Both the position numbers and the translations under genes were made by a program. Source: Leuconostoc kimchii IMSNU 11154 (GTDB lineage: Bacteria > Bacillota > Bacilli > Lactobacillales > Lactobacillaceae). Taken from it: a DNA stretch of 64,000 nt. Of the stretch, positions 6,853 to 15,238 are shown piece by piece. The stretch spans positions 744,001-808,000 of the forward strand of contig NC_014136.1 in assembly GCF_000092505.1 (NCBI RefSeq). The letters run 5' to 3'. How positions within the stretch are numbered: position 1 is the stretch's first letter; each line of letters starts with the position of its first letter. Below the pieces are notes generated by a model. That model saw only the letters and a list, made by a program, of their open reading frames with translations, searched no databases and had not been told where the DNA came from.

Positions 6853-7353
6853 ATGCGATTACATAGATGTGCCGAAGTTGGTTGTCGAGAGCTGATAAAA
6901 GTTGGTTATGATTATTGTGATAAGCATTACAGTAAACGACTGGCTGATTATCATGTGAAGCGTGAACAGACACAGGCATTGGCTTCCAGAACACTACGAG
7001 GTCAACAGCATGTGCTAGAGCGTAACCGTGATTATGATAGTAGTAAACGCCAAGAGTTGGGACATGAGTTCTATCACTCAAAGCAGTGGACTAAGATTAG
7101 TCAGTACATTAAGCAACGTGATATGTATGTTGATGCCATTGATGGTCGAGCCTATGATACAGGTGACTTGATTGTTGACCATATCGTGCCTAGACGGTTA
7201 TTAAAGACCAAAACAGAGCAATATAACATGGATAATCTGTGGTTATTGACTAAATCGCATCACAATCACAAGACAGCGATTGAAAATAAGTTAAGTGATA
7301 ATAAATTAAGCCATTTAAGCCGTGAATGGTGGTTAAAAGTGCTCAAGGATTGA
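6853..7353 (+). CDS. HNH endonuclease of the DNA-packaging module
   Basis: The ATG at 6853 follows GGAGGTACTCA; in-frame codons upstream have no RBS. A Cys-rich zinc knuckle (CAEVGC, then CDKHY) opens the protein, and the HNH core is near residues 110-155 (VDHIVPRRLL, NLWLLTKSHHNHKT). In HK97-like cos phages and in cf-PICIs an HNH protein next to the terminase is needed for cos cleavage. The gene ends at the putative cos region and is 316 bases ahead of terS. Confidence 0.88.
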   Translation: MRLHRCAEVGCRELIKVGYDYCDKHYSKRLADYHVKREQTQALASRTLRGQQHVLERNRDYDSSKRQELGHEFYHSKQWTKISQYIKQRDMYVDAIDGRAYDTGDLIVDHIVPRRLLKTKTEQYNMDNLWLLTKSHHNHKTAIENKLSDNKLSHLSREWWLKVLKD

Positions 7354-7373
7354 TTAAATTCAGTCCTTTTTGT
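7346..7373 (+). terminator. Terminator-like hairpin at the HNH stop codon
   Basis: AGGATTG pairs with CAGTCCT (one wobble pair) around the loop ATTAAATT and is followed by TTTTTG. It would limit reading from HNH into the cos region. Confidence 0.5.
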
Positions 7374-7669
7374 TTGTACACGTGGTTGGTTGGGTGGGGT
7401 GTGCAACAAAAAGCAGTGGCATGCTTACGTACCGTGGATAGCGATTGAGATTGGTTGCAAGTCTCAATGAGAAAATTCTTCTTGAATTGTCAGCATGTGG
7501 GGTCTCCTTCAAAAAATAACCCCCGCATGTCACTCAAAGAGGATACCGATGTACAGAACTGGCTTCCTTTTAATAACGAACAGTTATTTTTTCGGTTTTG
7601 TCATCAAATGTCAAAAGGCTTAGTTCACCTTTTGGCGTACATAAAAAATAAAAAGTTAGGAGGTAGCGA
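7374..7669. other. Non-coding gap between HNH and terS; candidate cos/packaging region
   Basis: No credible gene fills this stretch. It has the stem-loop ATTGAGA/TCTCAAT (7444-7468) and an imperfect stem of CATGTGGGGT with ACCCCCGCATG (7494-7529), the most GC-rich part. In cos phages with an adjacent HNH gene, the cos site lies close to terS, so this is the best candidate. An RBS (GGAGGT) for terS ends the region. The exact cut cannot be read from one sequence. Confidence 0.45.
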
Positions 7670-8146
7670 ATGCCTAGAAAAGCAAAAATTACAACTGATG
7701 ATACAGACCGCTTCTATCAAAGAGAGCGCACAGAAGCACTGAAACAAGCCAATGCAGAATTAAACCAGTTACCAAAAACAGCGCCTAAGCATTTAACTGG
7801 TGTTGCTAGTCGATTATGGACTACCTTAGTGCCTGCCTTGAATAAATTGGGTTATATCACGGTAGCGGATAAGTCAACGCTAGAAGCCTTTTGTATCAAT
7901 TACAGCGTTATGCGTGAAGCCTATGAAAATATCAAGGACGTTGGGGCTATCTATGAAAATGGTGGTCGATACTATAAGAACCCAGCCACAGCCGTTTTGA
8001 ATGACGCCACTGGTAAGGTTAAGTCATTGGGTGGTGAGTTAGGATTAAGCCCAAGTTCTCGTGCAACCCTGATTGATTTGGCTAGTGATGATGATGGCAG
8101 TTTGAATGCTGATGCCATTGCTGACATGTTTGGTGGTAGTCAATGA
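7670..8146 (+). CDS. terS: Terminase small subunit, P27 family
   Basis: The product is 158 residues with a basic helical N-terminus (MPRKAKITTDDTDRF), the P27-type core (PKTAPKHLTGVASRLWTTLVP then ADKSTLEAFCINYSVMREAY), the motif NPATAVLNDATGKVKSLGGEL and a flexible acidic C-terminus. It binds cos and loads the large subunit. ATG is seven bases after AGGAGG, and the stop overlaps the terL start by four bases. Confidence 0.9.
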   Translation: MPRKAKITTDDTDRFYQRERTEALKQANAELNQLPKTAPKHLTGVASRLWTTLVPALNKLGYITVADKSTLEAFCINYSVMREAYENIKDVGAIYENGGRYYKNPATAVLNDATGKVKSLGGELGLSPSSRATLIDLASDDDGSLNADAIADMFGGSQ

Positions 8147-9978
8147 TTGAACAATATCAAGATGTTATCAATGATTTTGGGGCTGATGAACCAACCATCA
8201 AATATGCTGTGGGTGTCTTGACTGGTCATATCATTGCAGGAGAGAAAATCAAACTAGCCTGTGAACGCCACTTATCGGATTTACAACGGATTAAAAGTGA
8301 TCCCGAATTTCACTATGTTTATGATGCAGAGCGAACGGATAAAATTATCAAGTTTAGTACATTATTGGTTGATTTAGAAACACATGAGCCGTTTAAAATC
8401 AGTCCTTATGAAGCGTTTATTGTTGGTTTGCTAGAGGGTTGGAAAGAGCCTGAAACAGGCGGTAAGCGCTTTGATAGGGCGATTATATCAATGGCACGTG
8501 CAAATGGTAAAACGGCCGTGATGGCGTTGATAAGCCTGTTTAATTTCTTATTTGGGCAACCTAAAACGAACCGACAGTTAGCGGTGGCTAGTGCTGATAC
8601 GGCTCATGCTGATGCCTTGTTTAAATACATGTCTAGTCAGTGGGCTAACCTAGCAGGTGGGACGTTTTCTAAGATGGCTAAGCAGTGGGGTATTGAGTAC
8701 AACCAACGTGAGATGAGAATTAAGAGCCAATCTACTACCATGCGTAAATTAAGTGCCTCATCAAGTACGACTAGTGATGGTATTGGTCATTTTAGTTATG
8801 CTGTGGTTGATGAATACCACTTATTCAAAGACCGTTCGTTTATCAACTCAATTACATCAGGACAAACGTTCCTACCGTACTCACAAACAATATTCATTAG
8901 TACCAGTGGGACAGATGTTCGCAGTCCAATGTTTGCAGACTATAAGCGGTATAGTTCATATATGGAGCAAAAGACGTGGCGTGAGATTGATAATATTCTT
9001 TTTTTAGCATGGGAACAAGACAATGATGATGAAGCCTTTGGAGACCCAAGTATTTGGCAGAAGTCTAATCCATTGTTTGAATTGGAGAGTAAACGCAAGT
9101 CAGCAATACCAAAAATGACGGCTGAACGAGATGAATTGAACTCACAAGGTCGCTTGCCTGATTTTCTTACTAAGAACATGAACAGATGGCAGAATGCAAA
9201 AGAGAATGCGTTTCTACCAGTTGATTTGCTCACACAGGCGATTATCCCAGAGTTTAATATGCAAGGCAGAGATGTCTATATTGGGTTTGATTATAGCCAG
9301 ACAAATGATGATACAGCGATAGCCTTTGTATTCCCTTACACAGACGATACAGGCAACCAAAAATATCACTTGTACCAGCATTCATTTATTCCATTGGCTA
9401 AGTTGGGAACGATTGAAGCCAAAGAACAGCGTGATGGTATCAATTATCGAGACGTTGAAAGTAAGGGCTTTGCGACAATCACTCGTGATAGATTTGGGCT
9501 GATTGATGAAGATGAAGTGTTTAATTTCATGTTGTCGTTCATTGAAAAATATGATCTCCATGTTAAGGCTATCTTGTACGACCAATGGGGAACAGGGACG
9601 TTTATTAGGCGACTAGATGAAGTCAAAAATGAGTATTTGATTATTCCAGTTCGTCAGGGTATCAAGTCATTAAATGAACCCACAAAGTTCTTACAAACAG
9701 CGTTTATCAAGTCACAAATAACCATGCTTGATGATAGCGCCATGTTTGGTGCTTTATCTAATGCGGTTATTGTACAAGATAACAATGGTATCAAGATTGA
9801 TAAGAACACCAACAGCGCAAAGATTGATGTGGCTGATGCCATTGTCAATGCTTTATTTGAGGGTATGTTTTACTTCACGTCATTTACGAATGCGCCTGAT
9901 GAGAAGAACAAAAGCCCATTTGCTGGTATGAACGCAGATGAAGTCAATGACTACTTCATGAACGATTTTACATTTTAG
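8143..9978 (+). CDS. terL: Terminase large subunit (HK97-type ATPase/nuclease)
   Basis: At 611 residues it has family length. Walker A is near residues 117-124 (ARANGKTA) and Walker B near 225 (YAVVDEYHLF). The nuclease part begins around residue 375 (DVYIGFDYSQTNDDTAIAF), with a middle acidic motif (ILYDQWGTGTFIRRL) and a last Asp in VADAIVNALF. It drives DNA into the prohead and cuts it. The gene is intact, which supports independent packaging by the island. Confidence 0.95.
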   Translation: MIEQYQDVINDFGADEPTIKYAVGVLTGHIIAGEKIKLACERHLSDLQRIKSDPEFHYVYDAERTDKIIKFSTLLVDLETHEPFKISPYEAFIVGLLEGWKEPETGGKRFDRAIISMARANGKTAVMALISLFNFLFGQPKTNRQLAVASADTAHADALFKYMSSQWANLAGGTFSKMAKQWGIEYNQREMRIKSQSTTMRKLSASSSTTSDGIGHFSYAVVDEYHLFKDRSFINSITSGQTFLPYSQTIFISTSGTDVRSPMFADYKRYSSYMEQKTWREIDNILFLAWEQDNDDEAFGDPSIWQKSNPLFELESKRKSAIPKMTAERDELNSQGRLPDFLTKNMNRWQNAKENAFLPVDLLTQAIIPEFNMQGRDVYIGFDYSQTNDDTAIAFVFPYTDDTGNQKYHLYQHSFIPLAKLGTIEAKEQRDGINYRDVESKGFATITRDRFGLIDEDEVFNFMLSFIEKYDLHVKAILYDQWGTGTFIRRLDEVKNEYLIIPVRQGIKSLNEPTKFLQTAFIKSQITMLDDSAMFGALSNAVIVQDNNGIKIDKNTNSAKIDVADAIVNALFEGMFYFTSFTNAPDEKNKSPFAGMNADEVNDYFMNDFTF

Positions 9979-9990
9979 AAAGGAGAGCCA

Positions 9991-10155
9991 ATGAAAAAGA
10001 TGATGACTTATGTACCCTTTGCCCTGATTGTATTGGGTATTATATCAATTACAGTTAGTGCGTTTATGATATTTAAACCGTTGGGCTTCCTAATAGTCGG
10101 GATTGGGCTGTTTATTTTGGCTTATATCCTAGTGCCAAAGGGGGCTAATCCATGA
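9991..10155 (+). CDS. Small two-span membrane protein between terL and portal (54 aa)
   Basis: ATG at 9991 follows AAAGGAGAGCCA. The peptide starts MKKMMTYVPFALIVLGII and has two hydrophobic spans separated by FKPLGF. The TGA overlaps the portal ATG at 10152. Short ORFs at this spot are common in HK97-like head clusters of Gram-positive phages, and their role is unknown. Confidence 0.65.
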   Translation: MKKMMTYVPFALIVLGIISITVSAFMIFKPLGFLIVGIGLFILAYILVPKGANP

Positions 10156-11225
10156 GTTTAAAAAATCCATTTGAGACAAGGCAGATGATTACACCTAGTA
10201 ATTACATGCCTTTTATTTTTGCAGACAGTGGGACAAATATTGTCCCTAATGATTTAATTAGCGCTGATGTTGCTTTACACAACAGTGATTTATACAGCGT
10301 GACAAGCCTTATCAGTGCAGATATTGCAGGGGCTTTGTTCACTGGTTTAAATACTAAGTCACTGGAGCTACTAAACAAACCAAGTCATTTGACTAGCCGA
10401 TACAACTTTTGGCAAACAGTCGTTTTAGAAATATTGCTATCAGGTAATGCGTTTGTCGTGATTGATGGTAAAGAATTGCGATATATCCCAAACCAGAACG
10501 TCATGCTTGATTTAACAAATGATGTCTTGAGTTATCAAATTACACCGTTTGGCGATTATCAAGGTGGCACATACAAAGCAAAGAGCGTGCTTCACTTTAA
10601 AATCATGGCACATGGTGTCAATGGTGGTGAGCTGATTGGTCATAGTCCACTGGAAAGCCTTGTGAATGAGGTACAACAGCAGGAGCAAGCCAATAAGCTA
10701 TCTTTAGCAACCATAGCACGGGCTATCAATCCAACATCACTGATTAAAATACCTGATGCGGTTGTTAGTCCAGAAGCCAAAGAGAATGTCCGTAAAGAGT
10801 TTGAGAAAGCTAACACAGGCAGTAACGCAGGTCGTACTTTGGTATTAGATCAGAGTGCAGACTTCCAAAGTATATCCATCAATGCAGACGTTGCCAAGTT
10901 CTTAAACAATGCGATTTATCAACGGACGCAGATTAGTAAGGCGTTTGGTGTACCAGACAGCTACTTGAATGGTCAGGGAGACCAACAAAGTAACCTCGAA
11001 ATGATACAAACCATGTATGTCAATGGCTTAAACCGCTACATTGAACCTATCGTGAGTGAAGTTCAAAGTAAGTTAGGTGATGGTATTGCACTTGATATGA
11101 GTAGCATTTTAGATTATTCAAATGCCACTTTGAAGCAAGACTTATTGAATTTTGTGGATAAAGGTATACTGGACGCCCCACAGGCGCAAAAAATTCTAAT
11201 TGACAAGGGGGTTATCAATTTATGA
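10152..11225 (+). CDS. Portal protein (HK97 family)
   Basis: The product is 357 residues. The central region (WQTVVLEILLSGNAFVVIDG, then LLNKPSH before it) and the stretch RTQISKAFGVPDSYLNGQGDQQSN are typical of phage portal proteins of HK97 type. It forms the twelve-fold ring through which DNA enters and to which the connectors bind. Its stop overlaps the protease start by four bases. Confidence 0.93.
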   Translation: MSLKNPFETRQMITPSNYMPFIFADSGTNIVPNDLISADVALHNSDLYSVTSLISADIAGALFTGLNTKSLELLNKPSHLTSRYNFWQTVVLEILLSGNAFVVIDGKELRYIPNQNVMLDLTNDVLSYQITPFGDYQGGTYKAKSVLHFKIMAHGVNGGELIGHSPLESLVNEVQQQEQANKLSLATIARAINPTSLIKIPDAVVSPEAKENVRKEFEKANTGSNAGRTLVLDQSADFQSISINADVAKFLNNAIYQRTQISKAFGVPDSYLNGQGDQQSNLEMIQTMYVNGLNRYIEPIVSEVQSKLGDGIALDMSSILDYSNATLKQDLLNFVDKGILDAPQAQKILIDKGVINL

Positions 11226-11791
11226 ACGATAAAGAGACACGAACCTTTGATATTAAAGGGTTAGAAGTACGTGCTACCACTAGTGATGATTTTATTGGTC
11301 AGATAGGCGGTTATGCCGTTGTCTTTAATGAACCAAGTCAAAACCTAGGTGGATTTATTGAACGTGTTGACCCCAACGCTTTTGATGATGTTGATTTTAG
11401 TGATGTAGTAGCGTTATACGATCATAATTTTGCGAATGTGTTAGGCAGAACATCAGCCAATACATTGCAGTTAGAGACTGATAAAAAGGGATTACGTTTT
11501 AGCTTAAATATTCCCAATACCACGTTAGGGAAAGACGTTTACACCAATATCCGTGCTGGTAATTTACAAGGCATGAGCTTTGGTTTCACAGTTGATGCTG
11601 ATGATTGGGATAGAGGTGCAGACCAAACACCAGAACGTGTTATTGAAAAAATAGGTGCTTTATATGAAGTATCAGTAGTGGCTATGCCTGCTTATCAGGA
11701 CACTACTGTGAATGTCACAAGAGCGCTTGAGAACCTGAAACAGAGTGAGGTCAAGGCTAAGGCTTTGGCAGTGCTTACAACTTACGAATAG
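11222..11791 (+). CDS. Prohead (capsid maturation) protease, U35 type
   Basis: The product is 189 residues with the family core: GGYAVVFNEPSQ, FIERVDPNAF, the catalytic His in YDHN (residue 68) and the catalytic Ser in GMSFGF (residue 119). It cleaves the capsid N-terminal domain and itself during maturation. The gap to the capsid gene is 11 bases, with an RBS. Confidence 0.93.
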   Translation: MNDKETRTFDIKGLEVRATTSDDFIGQIGGYAVVFNEPSQNLGGFIERVDPNAFDDVDFSDVVALYDHNFANVLGRTSANTLQLETDKKGLRFSLNIPNTTLGKDVYTNIRAGNLQGMSFGFTVDADDWDRGADQTPERVIEKIGALYEVSVVAMPAYQDTTVNVTRALENLKQSEVKAKALAVLTTYE

Positions 11792-11802
11792 GAGATACAA
11801 AG

Positions 11803-12945
11803 ATGAAAGTTAGTGAAATTGAAGCCCAATTGAGTAGCTTAAAAGCCCAAAAGGCTTCCAAAGTTAAAGAGGTACGAGCATTGGCAATGTCAGATGATTC
11901 TGATACGACTGATGTTCAAAAGGGTGTAGCCAGTGTTGATGATTTGCAGAAACAAATTGATGACTTGCAAGCCCAATTAGATGCCGTTAAAAAGGCACAA
12001 GGTTTGTCAGATGATAAGCCTGATGATGCAGAACCCACAGATAAGAAAGGAAACAACAATATGCAAATTGACCCAAACAAAAAGCAAGAGACCACAGAAG
12101 TACGTGACTTCATTCATTATTTGAAGACAGCCGAAAAGCGAGCAAATGGTATCACTACCACAGAAGCAGGCGTTGTAATTCCAAAAGAGATTTTGGATAT
12201 TCAAAAAGTACCGACTGATGTTCGTAATTTGTCAGCGGTTATCAATCGTGTATCTGTGACATCAGGTATGGGAACATTGCCTATCTTGCAAAAGAACACA
12301 GCACGTTTGACAACAGCCGAAGAACGAGCTGAAAACCCTGAAATTGCAAATGCAGTTTTGAAAGGTGTTGACTATAAGGCACTTACTTATCGTGGTGCTT
12401 TGCCATTGTCTATGGAAATGGTGCAGGACGCTCCTAACCTCAAGACATTGCTTAATACCTATGTTCAAGAAGCTAAAGAATTGACTGAACAATACCAAAT
12501 TGGGAAGATTTTGCAAACAGCCACAGCCGTGTCAGCAAGCACAACAGATGCCTTGAAGACAGCATTTAACAAGGGATTGGCTAACTATGACCGTCAATGG
12601 ATTGTGACTGAAAGTTTCTACAATGCCGTTGATTTGTTGAAAGATGCTAATGGTCGTTACTTGTTGCAAGACTCAATCGCTAGTGCATCAGGTAAGTCAT
12701 TGTTTGGCTCAAATGTCTTGATTGTCGCTGATGACGTATTGGGCGCTGATGGTGATGCAAAAGCCTTTGTGGGAGACCCTAAAGCGTTTGTATTGGAAGC
12801 AATGCGTTCTGATGTTGCGGTTGAATGGGATCACAACGAAAACTTTGAGCGTATTCTTGCCGTTGCCTTGCGTGCAGACTTTAAGGCAGCCGACACTAAT
12901 GCTGGTAAGTTTATCACTTATGCTGGTGTTCCAGCAGGTGAGTAA
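11803..12945 (+). CDS. Major capsid protein, HK97 fold
   Basis: The product is 380 residues. The first ~100 form a coiled coil (VDDLQKQIDDLQAQLDAVKK), the scaffold-like delta domain that the protease removes. The HK97 core begins about residue 105 (RDFIHYLKTAEKR) and includes IPKEILDIQKVPTD and YRGALPLSMEMVQD. There is no separate scaffold gene. In cf-PICIs the satellite's own capsid makes small heads sized to the island; that size cannot be read from sequence. Confidence 0.93.
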   Translation: MKVSEIEAQLSSLKAQKASKVKEVRALAMSDDSDTTDVQKGVASVDDLQKQIDDLQAQLDAVKKAQGLSDDKPDDAEPTDKKGNNNMQIDPNKKQETTEVRDFIHYLKTAEKRANGITTTEAGVVIPKEILDIQKVPTDVRNLSAVINRVSVTSGMGTLPILQKNTARLTTAEERAENPEIANAVLKGVDYKALTYRGALPLSMEMVQDAPNLKTLLNTYVQEAKELTEQYQIGKILQTATAVSASTTDALKTAFNKGLANYDRQWIVTESFYNAVDLLKDANGRYLLQDSIASASGKSLFGSNVLIVADDVLGADGDAKAFVGDPKAFVLEAMRSDVAVEWDHNENFERILAVALRADFKAADTNAGKFITYAGVPAGE

Positions 12946-13000
12946 CATCATGTACCCAGAGATGGGTACGTACATATTAAATAAATACAGGAGGTGGCAC

Positions 13001-13300
13001 ATGGCGTTAATTACACCACAGGAGCTACGAGATGAACTAAATATTGATGATGATAACAATGAGCTTGCAACGCTTACGAGCTTAATTAGTGGCGCTACTG
13101 CCATGATTAAGGCATCAATCCAAATGAAAATCACTGATGATGAGATTTTAGCAGTTGATGCAGAGTTATATAATCGTTTGATTAAAACATTGGCTACCTC
13201 AATGTATTATGACCGTGAGTTGAGTAATGGCTATTCAACTGGTGTTCGTATCATGCTGACGAATCTAAGAAGTGAGATTGTGGGGGCTACTGATGAATGA
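13001..13300 (+). CDS. Head-tail connector protein (gp6-like)
   Basis: ATG at 13001 has a strong RBS (GGAGGTGGCAC). The 99-residue product begins MALITPQELRDELNIDDD, a hallmark of the small helical phage head-tail connector (gp6/gp15 type) that binds under the portal. Its last codons overlap the next gene. Confidence 0.85.
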   Translation: MALITPQELRDELNIDDDNNELATLTSLISGATAMIKASIQMKITDDEILAVDAELYNRLIKTLATSMYYDRELSNGYSTGVRIMLTNLRSEIVGATDE

Positions 13301-13637
13301 TAAATATAAGCCAACAGATTTTAATAAGCGAGCCGTTTTTGGTGCATTTGAAATTATTGAAGATGATATAGGCAACCAGAAGCAAGGCGATTTTAAGGGT
13401 GAGTTTACACGCCATTATAAGACGACTAAACGAACCTTTGAACAGGAATATAGCGTACAAGCCACAAAATACGAAGATACAACCACGATTGTTGTTAGGC
13501 ACGGTAAGCCAATTAGTGACCAGTGGATTGTTAAACTAGCAGACGGTAATTTTTATGAGATTGTCACGATTAGTCCTGATGATAGTAACAACGTTATCAC
13601 TTATGATTTTGTCACGATTAAACGCAAGAAAGATTAG
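13293..13637 (+). CDS. Head-closure / head-tail adaptor protein
   Basis: The ATG at 13293 overlaps the upstream stop. The product is 114 residues, beta-rich (FGAFEIIEDDIGNQKQ, later WIVKLADGNFYEIVTISPD), consistent with the SPP1 gp16-type stopper family. It is the last head gene, so head production ends where a phage would continue with tail genes. It probably supplies the face to which a helper's tail joins (inference). Confidence 0.75.
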   Translation: MNDKYKPTDFNKRAVFGAFEIIEDDIGNQKQGDFKGEFTRHYKTTKRTFEQEYSVQATKYEDTTTIVVRHGKPISDQWIVKLADGNFYEIVTISPDDSNNVITYDFVTIKRKKD

Positions 13638-13651
13638 TTGAGGAAGATATT

Positions 13652-13840
13652 ATGCAACAATTACAACGTTGGCCAAAGTGGTTAAACAGAAATGAAGCGC
13701 ATCAATATATCAGTGTCGCTGATAACACGTTCATGAAGTATTATGTTAAGAATGGCAAGGTAAAGGCTTATCCGACAGAACATGGTATCAGATATGATCG
13801 TGATGAAATTGATGAAGCTGTGAAACATTACTACGATTAA
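13652..13840 (+). CDS. Excisionase-like small HTH DNA-binding protein
   Basis: ATG follows GAGGAAGATATT. The 62-residue product (WLNRNEAHQYISVADNTF, then VKAYPTEHGIRYDRDEIDEA) has the MerR/excisionase-like winged helix seen in Xis/AlpA-type proteins. Lying just before the integrase, it probably sets the direction of recombination. A regulator of the head operon is a weaker alternative. Confidence 0.75.
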   Translation: MQQLQRWPKWLNRNEAHQYISVADNTFMKYYVKNGKVKAYPTEHGIRYDRDEIDEAVKHYYD

Positions 13841-13874
13841 AACGTGCAACCAGTCAAATAGTGTGAAATAATGA

Positions 13875-13908
13875 AAGCGTGTTAGTTTGAAATTACCACG
13901 CTTTTTTA
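13875..13908 (+). terminator. Terminator between the head/xis operon and the integrase
   Basis: AAGCGTG (13875-13881) pairs with CACGCTT (13897-13903) and a T run follows. It separates the late operon from the integrase gene. Confidence 0.8.
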
Positions 13909-13948
13909 TTTTGACCTTTTGGCTCAATCATCAAAAGGAAGTAAAAAA

Positions 13949-15076
13949 ATGCAGATAAAACAAGTTGATAGCAAACATGGTAAAGTCTATGAGGTTGTGG
14001 GCTATATTGGTAGGCATCAAGATGGAACACAAGCAAGAGCTAAGAAACGAGGTTTTGACAGTAAACGCAGTGCGCAACAGTGGTTTAATAATGAGGTGGC
14101 TTTGTTTAGCAATGGGCAGAGCAAATACAATAAAAAAACAACTCCCAACGTCATGACCGTTAAAGAGTTGTATGATATGTGGCTAGAAACATACCAGCAC
14201 ACCGTTGAAGAAAGTACACTCAATAAAACAATGAATGTATTCAACGTGCATATTATTCCTGCATGGGGTGATACACGTGTAACTGATATTAGGCCATTAG
14301 ACTTACAACGATATATTAACACAATGCAAGGCAAAATATTACATTATCGCAAAATAACAGGATATTTAAGACGCTTGCTTAATATCGCAGTGCGTATGGA
14401 TATGATACCAGTTGACCCATTTACGAAGATTGAGATGCCTAAAGAACGTAGACAAGTCAATAAGCGTAAGCAGTTTATGGACGTTGATGAATTTAAAGCC
14501 TTTGTAGAAGTTTTGGATAGCCAATACAAATACATCAATCAGCAAGCCTATACATTGCTTAGATTGGGTGCTATGACTGGTATGAGGACAGAAGAATTAC
14601 TTGCCTTACAGTGGGAGCAGGTAGACTTTAATGGCGGTTATATAAGCATTGTACAGGCGCTAGGGCGTGGCTTTAATGGTGGTACGTATATCAAAGCCCC
14701 CAAAAGTCAAACTAGTAAGCGTACTCTCAAAATTGATAATAAAATGTTGGCTGTATTGTCTGATTGGTATGAAGTCAGTCATTATAATAGTAATAATGAT
14801 TTTGTATTCAATAATCAGGGTAAGACATTGCAAGTCATGCGTCCTAATAAGTGGCTACATGATGTGAGCAATAAATATGGTGTAGCGGTTGGGTTGTCTA
14901 TGCACAAATTACGCCATACATGGGCAACATTAGCATTAGATCAAGGGGCAAGCGTTAAACAAGTGCAGACTTATTTGGGACATGCAGATGTTTCTATGAC
15001 GCTAGATGTTTATAGTGATATAACCAAGCGAGCCAGTGATGAGACTGGTAACATTCTATCTAAACTTGAACTATAA
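13949..15076 (+). CDS. int: Tyrosine recombinase / phage integrase
   Basis: ATG at 13949 has AAAGGAAG upstream; the more upstream frame lacks an RBS. The 375-residue protein has an N-terminal AP2-like arm-binding domain (YIGRHQDGTQARAKKRGF), a SAM-like core-binding domain (VKELYDMWLETYQ) and a catalytic domain with R (GAMTGMRTEELL), H-x-x-R (HKLRHTW), GH (YLGHADVSMT) and the nucleophile Tyr (LDVYSDI). It integrates the island into tRNA-Ser(GCU). It is transcribed in the same direction as the head genes and lies at the far end from the repressor, unlike the usual int-next-to-repressor order. Confidence 0.95.
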   Translation: MQIKQVDSKHGKVYEVVGYIGRHQDGTQARAKKRGFDSKRSAQQWFNNEVALFSNGQSKYNKKTTPNVMTVKELYDMWLETYQHTVEESTLNKTMNVFNVHIIPAWGDTRVTDIRPLDLQRYINTMQGKILHYRKITGYLRRLLNIAVRMDMIPVDPFTKIEMPKERRQVNKRKQFMDVDEFKAFVEVLDSQYKYINQQAYTLLRLGAMTGMRTEELLALQWEQVDFNGGYISIVQALGRGFNGGTYIKAPKSQTSKRTLKIDNKMLAVLSDWYEVSHYNSNNDFVFNNQGKTLQVMRPNKWLHDVSNKYGVAVGLSMHKLRHTWATLALDQGASVKQVQTYLGHADVSMTLDVYSDITKRASDETGNILSKLEL

Positions 15077-15131
15077 TAACACATAAAGTAACACAAAACG
15101 CCTTATGTATTGGTATAAAAGGGTCTTAGTA

Positions 15132-15149
15132 AATCCCTTCTTCTCCACT
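15132..15149. repeat. attR core (right 18-bp direct repeat)
   Basis: Identical to 1238-1255. It lies 55 bases after the integrase stop. Sequence to the right resembles the region right after attL, as described for the terminator pair. Confidence 0.92.
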
Positions 15150-15160
15150 CAGCATGTCAT

Positions 15161-15203
15161 GGCGTTGCATCAGGTTTCAAAAACCTTGATGTAGCGCCTT
15201 TTT
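15161..15203 (+). terminator. Original chromosomal tRNA-Ser terminator, now outside attR
   Basis: GGCGTTGCATCAGG pairs with CCTTGATGTAGCGCC and is followed by TTTTTG. It is closely similar to the island copy at 1268-1308. Confidence 0.65.
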
Positions 15204-15238
15204 GTTGTAAAAAATTTATATTGTAAACGCACAATAGC

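Larger units (their letters stand above)
1238..15149. mobile_element. Integrated phage satellite with its own head genes (capsid-forming PICI type)
   Basis: The element is bounded by an 18-bp direct repeat (1238-1255 and 15132-15149), with the tRNA-Ser 3' end as integration site. Inside are a divergent repressor/Cro pair, prim-pol primase, VapE-type Rep with iterons, two ArpU/RinA-like small proteins, HNH nuclease, terS, terL, portal, prohead protease, HK97-type capsid, two head-tail connectors, an excisionase-like gene and a tyrosine integrase. I find no tail tube, tape measure, baseplate, holin or endolysin, and the 13.9 kb is far below a Siphovirus genome. Established knowledge: capsid-forming phage-inducible chromosomal islands have this gene set and borrow only tails. 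A prophage remnant is the alternative, but every head gene is open and tightly packed, which argues against decay. Confidence 0.85.

Noticed and set aside
7455..7742. Open frame of 95 codons overlapping the start of terS.
   Set aside because: It has no RBS, reads through the RBS and start of terS in another frame, and its product has no phage-like features.
1238..15149. Reading the island as a complete or decayed siphophage.
   Set aside because: All head genes are intact and tightly overlapping, the replication and switch modules are complete, and no fragment of a tail or lysis gene is visible. A decayed prophage would show broken remnants.
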